Positions 8,808-18,418 of a DNA stretch of 64,000 bases are shown piece by piece. A program made the translations under genes and the position numbers. Under the pieces are notes generated by a model that saw only the letters and a program-made list of their open reading frames with translations, searched no databases and was not told the origin of the DNA. The stretch comes from CAVQWT01 sp963717705. GTDB lineage: Bacteria; Pseudomonadota; Gammaproteobacteria; Burkholderiales; Casimicrobiaceae. The first letter of the stretch is position 1; the number at the start of each line of letters is the position of its first letter. The stretch spans positions 62,001-126,000 of the forward strand of contig CAVQWT010000006.1 in NCBI GenBank assembly GCA_963717705.1. Reading direction: 5' to 3'.

Positions 8808-9341
8808 TCAGGCTCCGGGGCGACGGATCGCCGCCAGCATCTTCGCCGTCGCCTCTGCGACGACGACACCGTCCTGGTTGCGGCATACCCCGGCGAGATC
8901 GACGATGCCGCCTCCATGCTTCGGCTTGTCGTGCTTCGCCGTGACCGTCCACGTCGTCGTCAGCGTGTCGCCGACGCGCGCCGGCGCGACGAAGCGGACA
9001 TTGTGCTCGAGGTAGCCGATCGCCGTGCCGTGGAAATGCATCCCGACCGGCGCGCCCATCAGCGCACTGGTGATCATGCCGTGGAGGATCCGGGTGCCGT
9101 AGCGCGACTTACGCGCGTAGGTCTCGTCGGTGTGGTGCGGGTTGAAGTCGCCGATCAGTCCGGCGCCCAGCACCAGGTGCGTCTCGGTGACGGTGATCGT
9201 GCGCGCGAAGGATTCGCCGACCTGCGTCTCGTCGTAGCCGCGTCCGCTGCCATCCATGCCGTTGCCCGCCTTCATCGTCGTCGCCTGCCTGTCGTCGCGG
9301 GCCGTGCCCGCCTGCGCATGTTCGTGGCGGGGCCCGCTCAT
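8808..9341 (-). CDS. MaoC family (R)-hydratase
   Basis: This 177-residue protein has a single hot-dog fold. The hydratase-2 signature is clear: GAGLIGDFNPHHTDETYA contains the catalytic Asp and His, followed by RYGTRILHGMITSALMGA. Such enzymes hydrate trans-2-enoyl-CoA or related thioesters; the substrate here cannot be inferred. The ATG overlaps the stop of the upstream CinA-like gene by 4 bases (ATGA), implying translational coupling and supporting this start. However, the first 22-28 residues are polar and not conserved-looking, and Met23 or Met29 are possible alternatives. It is the last gene of the minus-strand series starting at hrpA. Confidence 0.88.
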   Translation of the reverse strand: MSGPRHEHAQAGTARDDRQATTMKAGNGMDGSGRGYDETQVGESFARTITVTETHLVLGAGLIGDFNPHHTDETYARKSRYGTRILHGMITSALMGAPVGMHFHGTAIGYLEHNVRFVAPARVGDTLTTTWTVTAKHDKPKHGGGIVDLAGVCRNQDGVVVAEATAKMLAAIRRPGA

Positions 9342-10111
9342 TCCGGCAGCGGCGCGCCGGCTGCGATTGCTTCGTGCCGGAAGCCCGCCGCGCGCACCCC
9401 GGCGAGGAGATGCGCGAAGGCGGCGTCGACCTGCGCCGGATCGCCGCGCACGCCCAGTTCGATCCTTCGCCCGCCGTCCGGCATGAAGGTCGGCAGGCTG
9501 AACAGCTTCAGCTGCGGAAACCGGGCGACGTTCTCGTCCATCAGAGGCAGCAGCTGGCTCTCGCCGGCACCGAAGACGGCGAGCGCGCGCTCGGCCACCG
9601 CCGGCTGCACGAGGCCCGGGTAGCGCGTCGCGAGCACCCAGTCGAGCATCGGCCAGGCCATCTGCGGAAAGCCGGGGAAGAAATGGTGGTCGGCGACCGA
9701 GAACGACGCGATCCGGTTGAAAGGGTTCGGGATGATCGCGCTGCCCTGCGGGAACTCCGCCATCAGCACGCGATGCGGATAGGCGTCGGCGCCGAACCGC
9801 GCCTCGATCTCGGCGACGGCCTCGGGATGGCGGACCAGCGGCACGCCCAGCGCCGCGGCGGCGGCCTGCCGCGTGTGGTCGTCGGGCGTCGCGCCGACGC
9901 CGCCGAAGCTGAACACCAGATCATTGGAGGCCAGCGTCTCGCGCAGCAGCGCGGTGAGGCGCCCGCGGTCGTCGCCCTCGTAGCGCGCCCAGGCGAGGGA
10001 GAGGCCCCGCGCCCCCAGCGTGGCGATGACGTGGACGAGGTGCTTGTCGGCGCGCTTGCCGGAGAGTATCTCGTCGCCGATGATCAGCGCGCCGATCCGC
10101 CGAGCCGCCAC
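9338..10111 (-). CDS. competence/damage-inducible protein A (CinA/MoaB-like) domain protein
   Basis: This 257-residue cytoplasmic protein carries the molybdopterin-binding-like (MoCF) fold shared by MoaB, Mog and the N-terminal half of CinA. Visible features are IGALIIGDEILSGKRADKH at the N-terminus, FSFGGVGATPDDHTRQAAA for the phosphate-binding loop, and GSAIIPNPFNRIASF. It lacks the C-terminal nicotinamide-nucleotide amidase half of full CinA, so it is the stand-alone form; its biochemical role is unsettled. The start is GTG, 4 bases after the DUF1631 stop, and its stop overlaps the MaoC start, so all three genes are probably co-transcribed. Confidence 0.88.
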   Translation of the reverse strand: MAARRIGALIIGDEILSGKRADKHLVHVIATLGARGLSLAWARYEGDDRGRLTALLRETLASNDLVFSFGGVGATPDDHTRQAAAAALGVPLVRHPEAVAEIEARFGADAYPHRVLMAEFPQGSAIIPNPFNRIASFSVADHHFFPGFPQMAWPMLDWVLATRYPGLVQPAVAERALAVFGAGESQLLPLMDENVARFPQLKLFSLPTFMPDGGRRIELGVRGDPAQVDAAFAHLLAGVRAAGFRHEAIAAGAPLPE

Positions 10112-10115
10112 GGGA

Positions 10116-12632
10116 TCAGGCCGCCGGCGCTTCGGCGAACTTGTCGTTCATCTGCGTCATCATGTTCGAGAACGCACGATCGATCAGCGGCTCGGCCTCG
10201 ACCAGTCGCGCGTGGTCGTTGCGGAAGCGCTCGGCGAGCTCCTCGGCCGTCATCGACAGCGCCTTCTGGCCCTGCCGATTGGTGAACAGGTAGGTGCCGC
10301 GCAGCGGGCTCACCCACGCGAGCTTGGCGAACGCCAGCTGGCCATCCTCGGCCTCGAACTCGATCCACATCCCTCGCTCGAGGCTGCGAGCGATCTCGAG
10401 ATACTCGTCGTCGAGCACCTCGGCCTCGGGCTCCGCCGGCACCGGCTCGGCCTGCGTCATCGCCTGCGCCAGCGCCTCGGCGCGGGCCGCCGCCACGTCG
10501 TCGCCGGCCGCCTTCGCGACCTCGGCCTCCGCCTTGGCCTGCTCGGCGACGGCGGCCGTCGGCAGCGCGACCGCGGCGAGCGAAGGCTTCACCGCGGCGG
10601 CGTGGGCCTCGACCAGGTTGGACATGAACCGCTCGCGGTCCTCGGGGGGCCACGGCACCGCATGCAGGCCGCCCGACATCCGCTTCAGCAGCGACGGCAG
10701 CAGCGCGACCAGGTGCCTGCGGTCTTCCGAGGTCTTTTTCGGCTGCACGCTCCAGACCAGGTCCTCGAGCGTGGCCACCCCCTGCCCCCACGCGTCGCTC
10801 TCCTCGCCGTCCTGGAGGTAGACGTGCTCGAGCGCGCCGGACCAGCGCTGGCGCAGGAACGCCGCGAGGAAATTCGGCACCGGGTACTGCTCGATCCGCT
10901 TCTCGATCTCGGCGCGCGACACCGCGACGGCGATCTCGCGCCGGTCGCGGAGGTTGATCTCCTCGGCGTTGGTCGCGATGTTGGCTTCCGCCGCCTTTTC
11001 CTCGTCGGCGAGGAAGTCCACGAGATCGCCGTGCAGCTCCTCGAACAGCTCGAGGTTGTCGGTGAAGTCGTTGAGGATCCGGTGGACGATCTCGTCGAGC
11101 TTGCGGTAAAGCGGATCGTCGTTGCCCATCACCGGCGACCAGCCCAGCCCCGCCTCGGCGAGCGCGTTGACCAGCACGCGCGACGGATGCGTCTTGCGGG
11201 CGAAGAACGCGCCGTCGAGCATCGCGGCCTTGAGCACCGGGATCTGCAGCCGCGCGAGCAGCGCCTTGATGCCGTCCGGGAGGTCGCGGGTCTCGAAGAT
11301 GAAGTCGAACAGCATCGCGACCATCTCGATGGTCATCGACTCGAGCTGGTTCGCCTTCTTCCCCAGCGGGGATTCCTGCAGGTCGCGCAGGACGTTCTGC
11401 ATCCCGGTGGGGATGCCGGAGAACTGGACGGCGCCGGCGCCGAGGTCGAATCCCGACTCGCCCGCCTGCAGGCGCGAGAGCCCCTCGCCCAGCATCGGCG
11501 TCGAGATGATCGGCGCGCCGGGGACGTAGCCGGACCGGGTCGTCGCCAGCGGCCCCGACGGGATGTAGCGCGACGGCACCATCGGTCCCGCCCCGCCGAA
11601 CTCGATCGACGGGAAATCGAGCGAACCCTCGCCTCCGCCGGCCGTCGGGCCCGCGCCACCCGGCATACCCGGATACGGTGCGCCCGGCGCCGCGAACGGC
11701 GCCGCCTGGCCGTCGGTCGGCGGGCCGAACTGCGGCATCGGCGCCTGCCCGCTGGCGAACATCCGCCGGAACATCGCCATCACGTCGACTTCGGGCGGCG
11801 GCGCCGGCTGCTTGGGATCGGACTTCGCCGACGCGGCGCGCTGGCGATCGCCGCCACCGGGATTGACGATCGTGCTGCGCGCACCCGGCACGACGTGGAG
11901 CTCCACCAGGTGCTTGTTCAGGTCCTGGTAGATGCCGTTGAGGTCCGACAGCGAGCCCTGGTTCAGCTCCTTCAGGATCTGGAACTTGATCCTCTCGTCG
12001 CTCTTCTGCGCCTTCAGCGCGTCGGCGAAGGCGGTGACGATGCCTTCGGGCGCCAGCGGGTTGCCGACCGTCTCGAGATCGGGCTGGCCCATCAGGTGGC
12101 CAATGCCGCGATTGAGGGTCTGCAGCTCGTCGTAGCAGATGTTCTCGACGACGCGGGTGATGTTGCCGGTGATCACCGACTCGTCCATGACCTGGGTGTC
12201 GACCAGCGTCAGGTTGGTGATGTCGACCGTGGAAAAATCCGCCTTGGCCTCCTCCTTGCCCGAGAGCTTGTCGTCGATCCGCTTGCGCAGCCGGCGCTCG
12301 AACTCCGCCATCAGCGTCTTGCGCTCGGACGTCAGCGTCGCGCGGGCGTCGAGGAAGAGCTGCTGCTCGTCGCGGACGTCGGTGCGCCCGGCGCGGTCCA
12401 TCAGGACGTCGCCGACCTTGTCGAGAATGGCCTGGAACGCGGTGAGCAGGCGCTTGACCGCGAGATCCCGGCATTCGCTCAGGATCTTCGTGGTGTCGCG
12501 CGGCGTGGGCCGCCGGCTGGCCGCTTGGGTGGTCGTGGCGTTCACGTGGGCATCGGAGATTGGCGAGCGGCAGTCGAACCGCCCCGCCGGCGCGCGAATC
12601 GCCGCGCCCCGGCCAAACGATCCCCCGGGCAC
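10116..12632 (-). CDS. DUF1631 family protein
   Basis: This large (up to 838 residues) soluble, acidic protein resembles the DUF1631 family of beta- and gammaproteobacteria, whose function is unknown. The N-terminal third is charged and helical (CRDLAVKRLLTAFQAILDKVG, then a Glu/Arg/Lys-rich run). A Pro/Gly/Ala-rich linker occupies roughly residues 290-400. The C-terminal half contains KALLARLQIPVLKAAMLDGAFF, with the HPSRVLVNALAEAGLGW motif typical of the family. The last 120 residues (MWIEFEAEDGQLAFAKLAWVSP) look like a PilZ-type beta-barrel, which in other proteins binds cyclic di-GMP, but the canonical RxxxR motif is not evident. The GTG at 12632 is the longest start; GTG at 12545 is an alternative. 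It lies between hrpA and the CinA-like gene. Confidence 0.85.
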   Translation of the reverse strand: MPGGSFGRGAAIRAPAGRFDCRSPISDAHVNATTTQAASRRPTPRDTTKILSECRDLAVKRLLTAFQAILDKVGDVLMDRAGRTDVRDEQQLFLDARATLTSERKTLMAEFERRLRKRIDDKLSGKEEAKADFSTVDITNLTLVDTQVMDESVITGNITRVVENICYDELQTLNRGIGHLMGQPDLETVGNPLAPEGIVTAFADALKAQKSDERIKFQILKELNQGSLSDLNGIYQDLNKHLVELHVVPGARSTIVNPGGGDRQRAASAKSDPKQPAPPPEVDVMAMFRRMFASGQAPMPQFGPPTDGQAAPFAAPGAPYPGMPGGAGPTAGGGEGSLDFPSIEFGGAGPMVPSRYIPSGPLATTRSGYVPGAPIISTPMLGEGLSRLQAGESGFDLGAGAVQFSGIPTGMQNVLRDLQESPLGKKANQLESMTIEMVAMLFDFIFETRDLPDGIKALLARLQIPVLKAAMLDGAFFARKTHPSRVLVNALAEAGLGWSPVMGNDDPLYRKLDEIVHRILNDFTDNLELFEELHGDLVDFLADEEKAAEANIATNAEEINLRDRREIAVAVSRAEIEKRIEQYPVPNFLAAFLRQRWSGALEHVYLQDGEESDAWGQGVATLEDLVWSVQPKKTSEDRRHLVALLPSLLKRMSGGLHAVPWPPEDRERFMSNLVEAHAAAVKPSLAAVALPTAAVAEQAKAEAEVAKAAGDDVAAARAEALAQAMTQAEPVPAEPEAEVLDDEYLEIARSLERGMWIEFEAEDGQLAFAKLAWVSPLRGTYLFTNRQGQKALSMTAEELAERFRNDHARLVEAEPLIDRAFSNMMTQMNDKFAEAPAA

Positions 12633-12664
12633 CTAGAAACTGCCCGACGAACCGCCGCTAACTC

Positions 12665-12694
12665 ACTGTAGCACGGCGGGAAACCCGCTGCCAA
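12665..12694 (-). promoter_or_regulatory. candidate promoter upstream of the DUF1631 gene
   Basis: On the minus strand TTGGCA (12689-12694) and TACAGT (12665-12670) are separated by 18 bases. The spacer contains a GCGGG-TTT-CCCGC hairpin that could instead attenuate read-through from hrpA. The start site would fall near 12658, upstream of both possible GTG starts. Confidence 0.33.
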
Positions 12695-12713
12695 CGCGCG
12701 AAAACGCCGCCAG

Positions 12714-15700
12714 TCAGCGCCCGAGCTCCGTCCAGGCGCGTTCGAGCCGCTTGTAGGACACCGGCTGCGGCGTCCGCAGCTCCTGGGCGAACAGCGAGAC
12801 GGTCAGTTCCTCGAGCAGCCAGCGGAACTCTTCCAGTCCCGGCTCGACGCGACCGGCAACGCGGCCGGTTTCGCGGCGCTCGGCCAGCCGCCGCCACCAG
12901 TCGGCCAGCGTCGCCGCGTGCCGGGCGTCCCGGTCGGGGTTCTCCGCGTGCTTGACCAGCCGCCGCTCCGCCGCGGCCAGGTAGCGGGGCAGGTGGTTGA
13001 GCTGCGCCCACGGGGTCGCGCGGAAGAACCCGGCGTGCACCAACGCGTCGCGCCGTGTGCGCAGCTCCGCGGCAAGCCGGGACGAGGACGGCGGCAGCGC
13101 AAGCAGCCGCTGCGACAGTGAGTAATGGGCGGCCGCGATCGTCCCCAGCAGCCGGAAGGCGCCCTCGCCCACCGCCGGCAGCCGCGTCCGCGCCCGCTTC
13201 ACCTGCTCGGCGAAGGCCGCCGCGCTGCGCGGCAGCGCGTCGTCGCCGATGAAGGCGCGGTCGGCGATCGCCGCCAGGACGTCGGCGAGCAGCGCGTCGG
13301 TGGCGACGACCGGCTTCAGCTGCAGCGCGGCCTGCGCGAACCCGGGGGCGCCCTTCTCGAAGCGCGCGAACGCATCCTTCAGCGCGAACCGGATCAGACG
13401 GATGACGCCGGCGCGGGTGGACCGCTCGGCCGCGGCCGCGGTGTCCAGCAGCGCGAGCGACACGCTGTCGGTGTCGTCGACCAGCGCCGGGTAGCCGGTG
13501 ACCCGCTGGCCGCGCTCGACCCGGGTCAAGGTCGGCGGCAGGTCGCCGCATTCCCAGGACCGCATCCCCTTCAACTCGAGCGCCGGCCCGGCGGCCGCGA
13601 AGGTCATCTGCGCCGCCTCGCCGAGCTTGGCGCGCAGCGCCGTCGGGTCGCGGTCGCTGCCGAGCTCGCGCCCGGCCGCGTCGACGACGCGCAGGTTGAC
13701 CGCGAGGTGCGCAGGCGGCGGCGCGTCGTCCCATACCGCGGTCGGCGGCGTATCGCGCAGCCGGTCGCCGAGCCAGGCGCGGATCGCCTCGGGCAGCGGC
13801 GCGCGGCCGGGCGGCACCGCCTCGAGGAACGCGGTGACGCTGTCCGGAAGCGGCACCAGGCGGTTGCGCCACGCCTTGGGCAGCGCCTTGAGGTAGTGGG
13901 TGACCTTCTCGCGCACCATCCCCGGAACGAGCCAGGTGAGGCGGTCGTCGTCGAGCTGGTTGAGCAGCGCCAACGGCACCGTCACGGTCAGGCCGTCGAG
14001 CGGATGCCCGGGCGCGAACCGGTACTTGACCGGCAGCCGCGCGCCGGCCATCTCCATCACCTCGGGAAACAGTTCCTCGGTCACGTGCGCGGCGGCGTGG
14101 CGCATCAGCGCGTCGCGGGTGAGGAAGAGCGCGCGCGGGTCCTGCCGTTCGGCGTCCTCGCGCCACCGCTCGAAGCCGGCGAGCGTGCAGACGCCGTCGG
14201 GCAGCCTGGCGGCGTAGAACGCGGCGATCGCCTCGTCGTCGACCAGGACGTCCTGGCGGCGCGCCTTGTGCTCGAGTTCCGCGACCTCGGCGACGAGGCG
14301 GCGGTTGTGGACGAGGAAGGCGCCCTTAGTCGCCAGCGCGCCGGGCACCAGCGCCTCCCGTATGAACACCTCGCGCGCCGTCGCGGCGTCGATCGCGCCG
14401 AACGACACGCGTCGGCGCGGCACCAGCGTCAGCCCGTAGAGCTGCACCCGCTCGCTGGCGACCACCTCGCCCCGGCCCTCGTCCCAATGCGGCTCGAAAT
14501 GCTCGCGGGTGACGCGCTCGCCCGCCACCGCTTCGATCCACTCGGGCTCGACCCGCGCCGCCACCCGCGCGTACAGACGCTGCGTCTCGACCAGCTCGGC
14601 GGCGAGCACCCAGCGCGGTGACTTTTTCGCCAGCCCCGAGCCCGGGTGCAGCACGAACGACAGCCCCCGCGTACCCTGATAGCCGTCGCCCTCCGGGTCC
14701 TTGGCGCCCACGTTGGAGAGAAGCCCCGTCAGCAGCGCCTCGTGGATCGCCTGGTAGCGCCGCGCGTCGATGGCCTGCGGCAGCGCCGGCGACCACTGCC
14801 ACCCGAGCTCGGCGAGTTCGCTCGCGAGCTGCCGGTGCACGTCCCGCCACTCGGTGAGGCGCAGGAACGACACGAACTGCGCGCGGCAGGCGTCGACGCG
14901 CTTGCGATGCGACAGCGCCTGCCCGTCGAGCCCGGCGAAGAACTCCCATAGCGCGATCAGCGACAGGAAGTCGGAGCGATCGTCGCGGAACCGGAGGTGC
15001 GCCTGGTCGGCCGCCTGCTGCTTTTCCAGCGGCCGGTCGCGCGGGTCCGGCACCGACAGCGCCGCCGCGATGACCAGCACCTCGGCGAGGCAGCCGCGCT
15101 CGCGCGCCGCCAGCACCATCCTGCCCACGCGCGGATCGACCGGCAGTCGCGCGAGATCGCGTCCCAGCGGTGTCAGCCGGCGTGCGTCGTCGACGGCGCC
15201 GAGCTCCTGCAGCAGCTGGTAGCCGTCGGCGATCGCGCGCGCGCCCGGCGGCTCCAGAAACGGGAACGCCTCGACGCTGCCGAGGTCGAGCGACGCCATC
15301 CGCAGGATCACCGCCGCCAGCGAGCTGCGCAGGATTTCCGGATCGGTGTAGCGCGTCCGCGCCGCGTAGTCGTCCTCGCCGTACAGGCGGACGCAGACGC
15401 CGGCGGCGACGCGTCCGCAGCGGCCCGCGCGCTGGTCGGCCGCAGCCTGCGCTATCTTCTCGATCTGCAGCAGCGTCGTCTTGTTGCGCAGCGAGTAGCG
15501 CTTGACCCGGGCGAGCCCGCTGTCGATGACGTAGCGGATGCCGGGCACGGTCAGCGAGGTCTCGGCGACGTTGGTCGCGAGCACCACCCGCCGCCCGCGC
15601 GACGGCGCGAACACGCGCTGCTGCTCCGGCACCGACAGGCGCGAGTACAGCGGCAGGATCTCGACCGCGGCGGCGTAAGGGCGGCGCGCCATCGCGCGGC

Positions 15701-16646
15701 GCAGCAGCTCGGAGGTCTCGCGGATTTCGCGCTCGCCGGGCAGGAACACCAGGATGTCGCCGGGACCCTCGCGCCAGAGGTCCTCCGCCGCGCCGACGAT
15801 CGCGTCCTCGAGTTCCTCCTCGTCGTCGGCCTCGCCGGTGGCGACGTCGCGGCCCGAGCCCAGCGGCCGCCAGCGGATGTCGACCGGGTAGGTCCGCCCG
15901 GTCACCTCGATCACCGGCGCCGGCCGGTCGCCGGTGCCGAAATGGCGTGCGAAGCGCTGCGCGTCGAGCGTCGCCGACGTCACGATGACCTTGAGGTCGG
16001 GGCGTTGCGGCAGCAGCGTCCTGAGGTAGCCGAGCAGGAAGTCGATGTTGAGGCTGCGCTCGTGCGCCTCGTCGACGATGATCGTGTCGTACGCGCAGAG
16101 CAGCCGGTCGCCGGCCGTCTCGGCGAGCAGGATCCCGTCGGTCATCAGCTTGACGAAGGCGTCGGGCCTGGTGTGGTCGGTGAACCGGACCTTGTAGCCG
16201 ACGTCGTGGCCCAGCTCGCTGCCGAGCTCCTGCGCGATGCGCGTCGCGACCGCCCGCGCCGCGATGCGCCGCGGCTGCGTGTGGCCGATGAGCCCGCGCT
16301 CGCCCCGGCCCAGCGCGAGGCAGATCTTCGGCAGTTGCGTCGTCTTGCCGGAGCCCGTCTCGCCGCTGACGATGACGACCTGGTGGTCGCGGATCGCCGC
16401 GGCGATCTCGTCGGCGCGCTGCGCGACGGGCAGGTCGTCCGGGTAGGCGATCGCCGGGCGGCGCGCGGCGCGGGCGCGGCGACGCTCGACCGAACGCGCG
16501 ACCGCGACCTCGAGCCGCTGCCATTCCGCGGCAGGCGCGCCGCCGGCGCGCGCCCGCTCGATCCGGCGCGCGAGCGGCAGCGCGTCGACGGCCATGCCCT
16601 CGGCGAGGGCGTCCAGCAGGCGGGCGGTTGGGGACGGGGCAGGCAT
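12714..16646 (-). CDS. hrpA: ATP-dependent RNA helicase HrpA (DEAH box)
   Basis: This 1310-residue cytoplasmic helicase is close to the E. coli HrpA length (1300). Helicase motifs run in order: Walker A GETGSGKTTQLPK (about residue 95), TQPRRIAARAVA, the DEAH box in IIVDEAHERSLNIDFLLGYL, VTSATLDAQRF, NVAETSLTVPGIRYVID, and QRAGRCGRVAAGVCVRLY (motif VI). The helicase-associated and OB-fold regions follow, then the long C-terminal DUF3418 domain specific to HrpA. The protein is linked to RNA processing and rescue of stalled ribosomes in E. coli. It is the first gene of a minus-strand series continuing into DUF1631, CinA-like and MaoC genes. Its divergent neighbour is a peptide-type binding protein. 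Confidence 0.96.
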   Translation of the reverse strand: MPAPSPTARLLDALAEGMAVDALPLARRIERARAGGAPAAEWQRLEVAVARSVERRRARAARRPAIAYPDDLPVAQRADEIAAAIRDHQVVIVSGETGSGKTTQLPKICLALGRGERGLIGHTQPRRIAARAVATRIAQELGSELGHDVGYKVRFTDHTRPDAFVKLMTDGILLAETAGDRLLCAYDTIIVDEAHERSLNIDFLLGYLRTLLPQRPDLKVIVTSATLDAQRFARHFGTGDRPAPVIEVTGRTYPVDIRWRPLGSGRDVATGEADDEEELEDAIVGAAEDLWREGPGDILVFLPGEREIRETSELLRRAMARRPYAAAVEILPLYSRLSVPEQQRVFAPSRGRRVVLATNVAETSLTVPGIRYVIDSGLARVKRYSLRNKTTLLQIEKIAQAAADQRAGRCGRVAAGVCVRLYGEDDYAARTRYTDPEILRSSLAAVILRMASLDLGSVEAFPFLEPPGARAIADGYQLLQELGAVDDARRLTPLGRDLARLPVDPRVGRMVLAARERGCLAEVLVIAAALSVPDPRDRPLEKQQAADQAHLRFRDDRSDFLSLIALWEFFAGLDGQALSHRKRVDACRAQFVSFLRLTEWRDVHRQLASELAELGWQWSPALPQAIDARRYQAIHEALLTGLLSNVGAKDPEGDGYQGTRGLSFVLHPGSGLAKKSPRWVLAAELVETQRLYARVAARVEPEWIEAVAGERVTREHFEPHWDEGRGEVVASERVQLYGLTLVPRRRVSFGAIDAATAREVFIREALVPGALATKGAFLVHNRRLVAEVAELEHKARRQDVLVDDEAIAAFYAARLPDGVCTLAGFERWREDAERQDPRALFLTRDALMRHAAAHVTEELFPEVMEMAGARLPVKYRFAPGHPLDGLTVTVPLALLNQLDDDRLTWLVPGMVREKVTHYLKALPKAWRNRLVPLPDSVTAFLEAVPPGRAPLPEAIRAWLGDRLRDTPPTAVWDDAPPPAHLAVNLRVVDAAGRELGSDRDPTALRAKLGEAAQMTFAAAGPALELKGMRSWECGDLPPTLTRVERGQRVTGYPALVDDTDSVSLALLDTAAAAERSTRAGVIRLIRFALKDAFARFEKGAPGFAQAALQLKPVVATDALLADVLAAIADRAFIGDDALPRSAAAFAEQVKRARTRLPAVGEGAFRLLGTIAAAHYSLSQRLLALPPSSSRLAAELRTRRDALVHAGFFRATPWAQLNHLPRYLAAAERRLVKHAENPDRDARHAATLADWWRRLAERRETGRVAGRVEPGLEEFRWLLEELTVSLFAQELRTPQPVSYKRLERAWTELGR

Positions 16647-16685
16647 GGCGGGAGCGGCGCGGATTCTACCCCGCGGCCGACGGGT

Positions 16686-16701
16686 CCGTTATGATTAACG
16701 G
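16686..16701. promoter_or_regulatory. small palindrome upstream of the peptide-binding protein gene
   Basis: CCGTTA-TGAT-TAACGG is a perfect 6-base inverted repeat 53 bases before the ATG at 16754. It contains TATGAT, a possible -10 box, so it could be an operator overlapping the promoter. No regulator is encoded nearby. Confidence 0.3.
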
Positions 16702-16753
16702 TTGGCACCCCGGCCGGCGCGCTTTCGCCGGCCCCCTCGCCCCTGGAGATGAC

Positions 16754-18394
16754 ATGACCGATCGCATCATTGCGCACCCCGCCACGCGCCGTTCGCTGCC
16801 CCGAGCCGGCGTGCCGTCACTGGCACTGGCCGCCGCGCTGGCCGCGTTGCTGGCCGCCGCGTCCGTCGCCGACGCCAAGACGCTGCGCTGGGCCGGCCGC
16901 GGCGACCCGCAGACGATGGACCCGTACTCGCAGAACGAGAACCTCACCAACAACATCAACTGGCACGTCTACGACACGCTGGTCACGCGCGACCGCAACC
17001 TCAGGATCGTGCCGGGCCTCGCGAGCTCGTGGGAGCAGACGAGCCCCACCACCTGGCGCTTCAAGCTGCGACCGGGGATCAAGTTCCACGACGGCACTCC
17101 GTTCACCGCCGACGACGTCGTGTTCTCGTTCCAGCGCGCCAGCGAGGACACCTCGCAGATCCGGGCCTACGCCAAGGCGGCGGGGAAGCCGCGCAAGATC
17201 GACGACCTGACCGTCGAGTTCGTCACCGAGGGGCCGAACCCGATCGAGCTCGAGCACATCGTGACGATCTTCATCATGTCCAAGTCGTGGTCGGAGAAGA
17301 ACAAGGCGACGAAGCCGCTCGACTTCAAGAACAAGGAGGAGATGATCACCGCCCGGCAGGCCAACGGCACCGGCGCGTACGTCCTGAAGACGCGCGAGCC
17401 GGACGTGAAGACGGTGATGGTGAAGAACCCCGACTGGTGGGGCTGGAAGGACAAGGACAACGACGGCAACGTCACTGAACTCGTCTACACGCCGATCGCC
17501 AACGACGCGACGCGGCTCGCCGCGCTGGTCGCCGGCAACGTCGACGTCGTCAACGACCCGGCCCCGCAGGACGTGCCGCGGCTGTCGCAGACGCCCGGCG
17601 TCAAGGTGATCGAGGGGGTCGAGCAGCGGATCGTGTTCCTCGGCATGGACCAGGCGCGCGACGAGCTGCTGTACTCGAACGTCAAGGGCAAGAATCCGCT
17701 GAAGGACAAGCGCGTCCGCCAGGCGCTGTACCAGGCGATCGACATCGAGGCGATCCACAAGGCGACGATGCGCGGCCTGTCGAAGGTCTCCGGCGGCCTC
17801 ACCCCGTCGCCGGTGCAGTCGACGCCGGAAATCGAGAAGCGACTGGCGTTCGCGCCGGAGCAGTCGAAGAAGCTGCTCGCGGAGGCCGGCTATCCGAACG
17901 GGTTCGAGGTGACGCTCGACTGCCCGAACAACCGCTACGTCAACGACGAGAAGATCTGCCAGGCGATCGCGGCGATGTGGTCGAAGGTCGGCGTCGCCAC
18001 CAAGCTGGTGACGATGCCGCGGGCGCAGTACTTCCCCAAGCTCGAGAAGCTCGACACCAGCATCTACATGCTGGGCTGGGGAGGCGGCTCGACCGACGCG
18101 ATCTTCACGCTGCAGCCCGTGCTGTCGACGTTCAACGGCAAGGGCGACGGCGACTACAACTACGGCCGCTACACCAACAGCGCGAAGTTCGACGCGCTGG
18201 TCGCGGAGATCAAGAACGAGATGAACGCCGAGAAGCGCCTGGCGCTGATCCGCCGGGCGCTGGAGCTGAACAAGGACGAGATCCACGTGCTGCCGCTGCA
18301 CCGGCAGGTCATCCCGTGGGCGGTGCGCGCGAACGTCGACACGCCGCATCGCGCCGACAACAACGTCTGGGCGTACCGGACCCGGATCAAGTAG
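16754..18394 (+). CDS. ABC transporter substrate-binding protein, family 5 (peptide/nickel type)
   Basis: This 546-residue periplasmic protein has an N-terminal signal peptide (charged start, hydrophobic core about residues 23-42, cleavage near ASVADA-K). The family-5 (DppA/OppA) signature appears as WRFKLRPGIKFHDGTPFTADDVVFSF, preceded by LRWAGRGDPQTMDPYSQNE. It binds a small solute, most often di- or oligopeptides, for an inner-membrane ABC permease. GGAG lies 6 bases before the ATG, supporting this start. No permease or ATPase genes are adjacent, so it is an orphan binding protein; the next gene is a small unrelated membrane protein. Substrate unknown. Confidence 0.93.
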   Translation: MTDRIIAHPATRRSLPRAGVPSLALAAALAALLAAASVADAKTLRWAGRGDPQTMDPYSQNENLTNNINWHVYDTLVTRDRNLRIVPGLASSWEQTSPTTWRFKLRPGIKFHDGTPFTADDVVFSFQRASEDTSQIRAYAKAAGKPRKIDDLTVEFVTEGPNPIELEHIVTIFIMSKSWSEKNKATKPLDFKNKEEMITARQANGTGAYVLKTREPDVKTVMVKNPDWWGWKDKDNDGNVTELVYTPIANDATRLAALVAGNVDVVNDPAPQDVPRLSQTPGVKVIEGVEQRIVFLGMDQARDELLYSNVKGKNPLKDKRVRQALYQAIDIEAIHKATMRGLSKVSGGLTPSPVQSTPEIEKRLAFAPEQSKKLLAEAGYPNGFEVTLDCPNNRYVNDEKICQAIAAMWSKVGVATKLVTMPRAQYFPKLEKLDTSIYMLGWGGGSTDAIFTLQPVLSTFNGKGDGDYNYGRYTNSAKFDALVAEIKNEMNAEKRLALIRRALELNKDEIHVLPLHRQVIPWAVRANVDTPHRADNNVWAYRTRIK

Positions 18395-18418
18395 TCCCCC
18401 GCCGCAGGAGCCGCTGCC

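Noticed and set aside
12570..12640. tRNA-like T arm on the minus strand upstream of DUF1631 (GGTTCGACTGCC)
   Set aside because: No matching acceptor stem, D arm or anticodon arm could be built.
10020..12671. 883-codon open frame on the plus strand
   Set aside because: It is antisense to the DUF1631 gene. High GC in third positions removes stops, and the translation is Arg/His-rich without domains.
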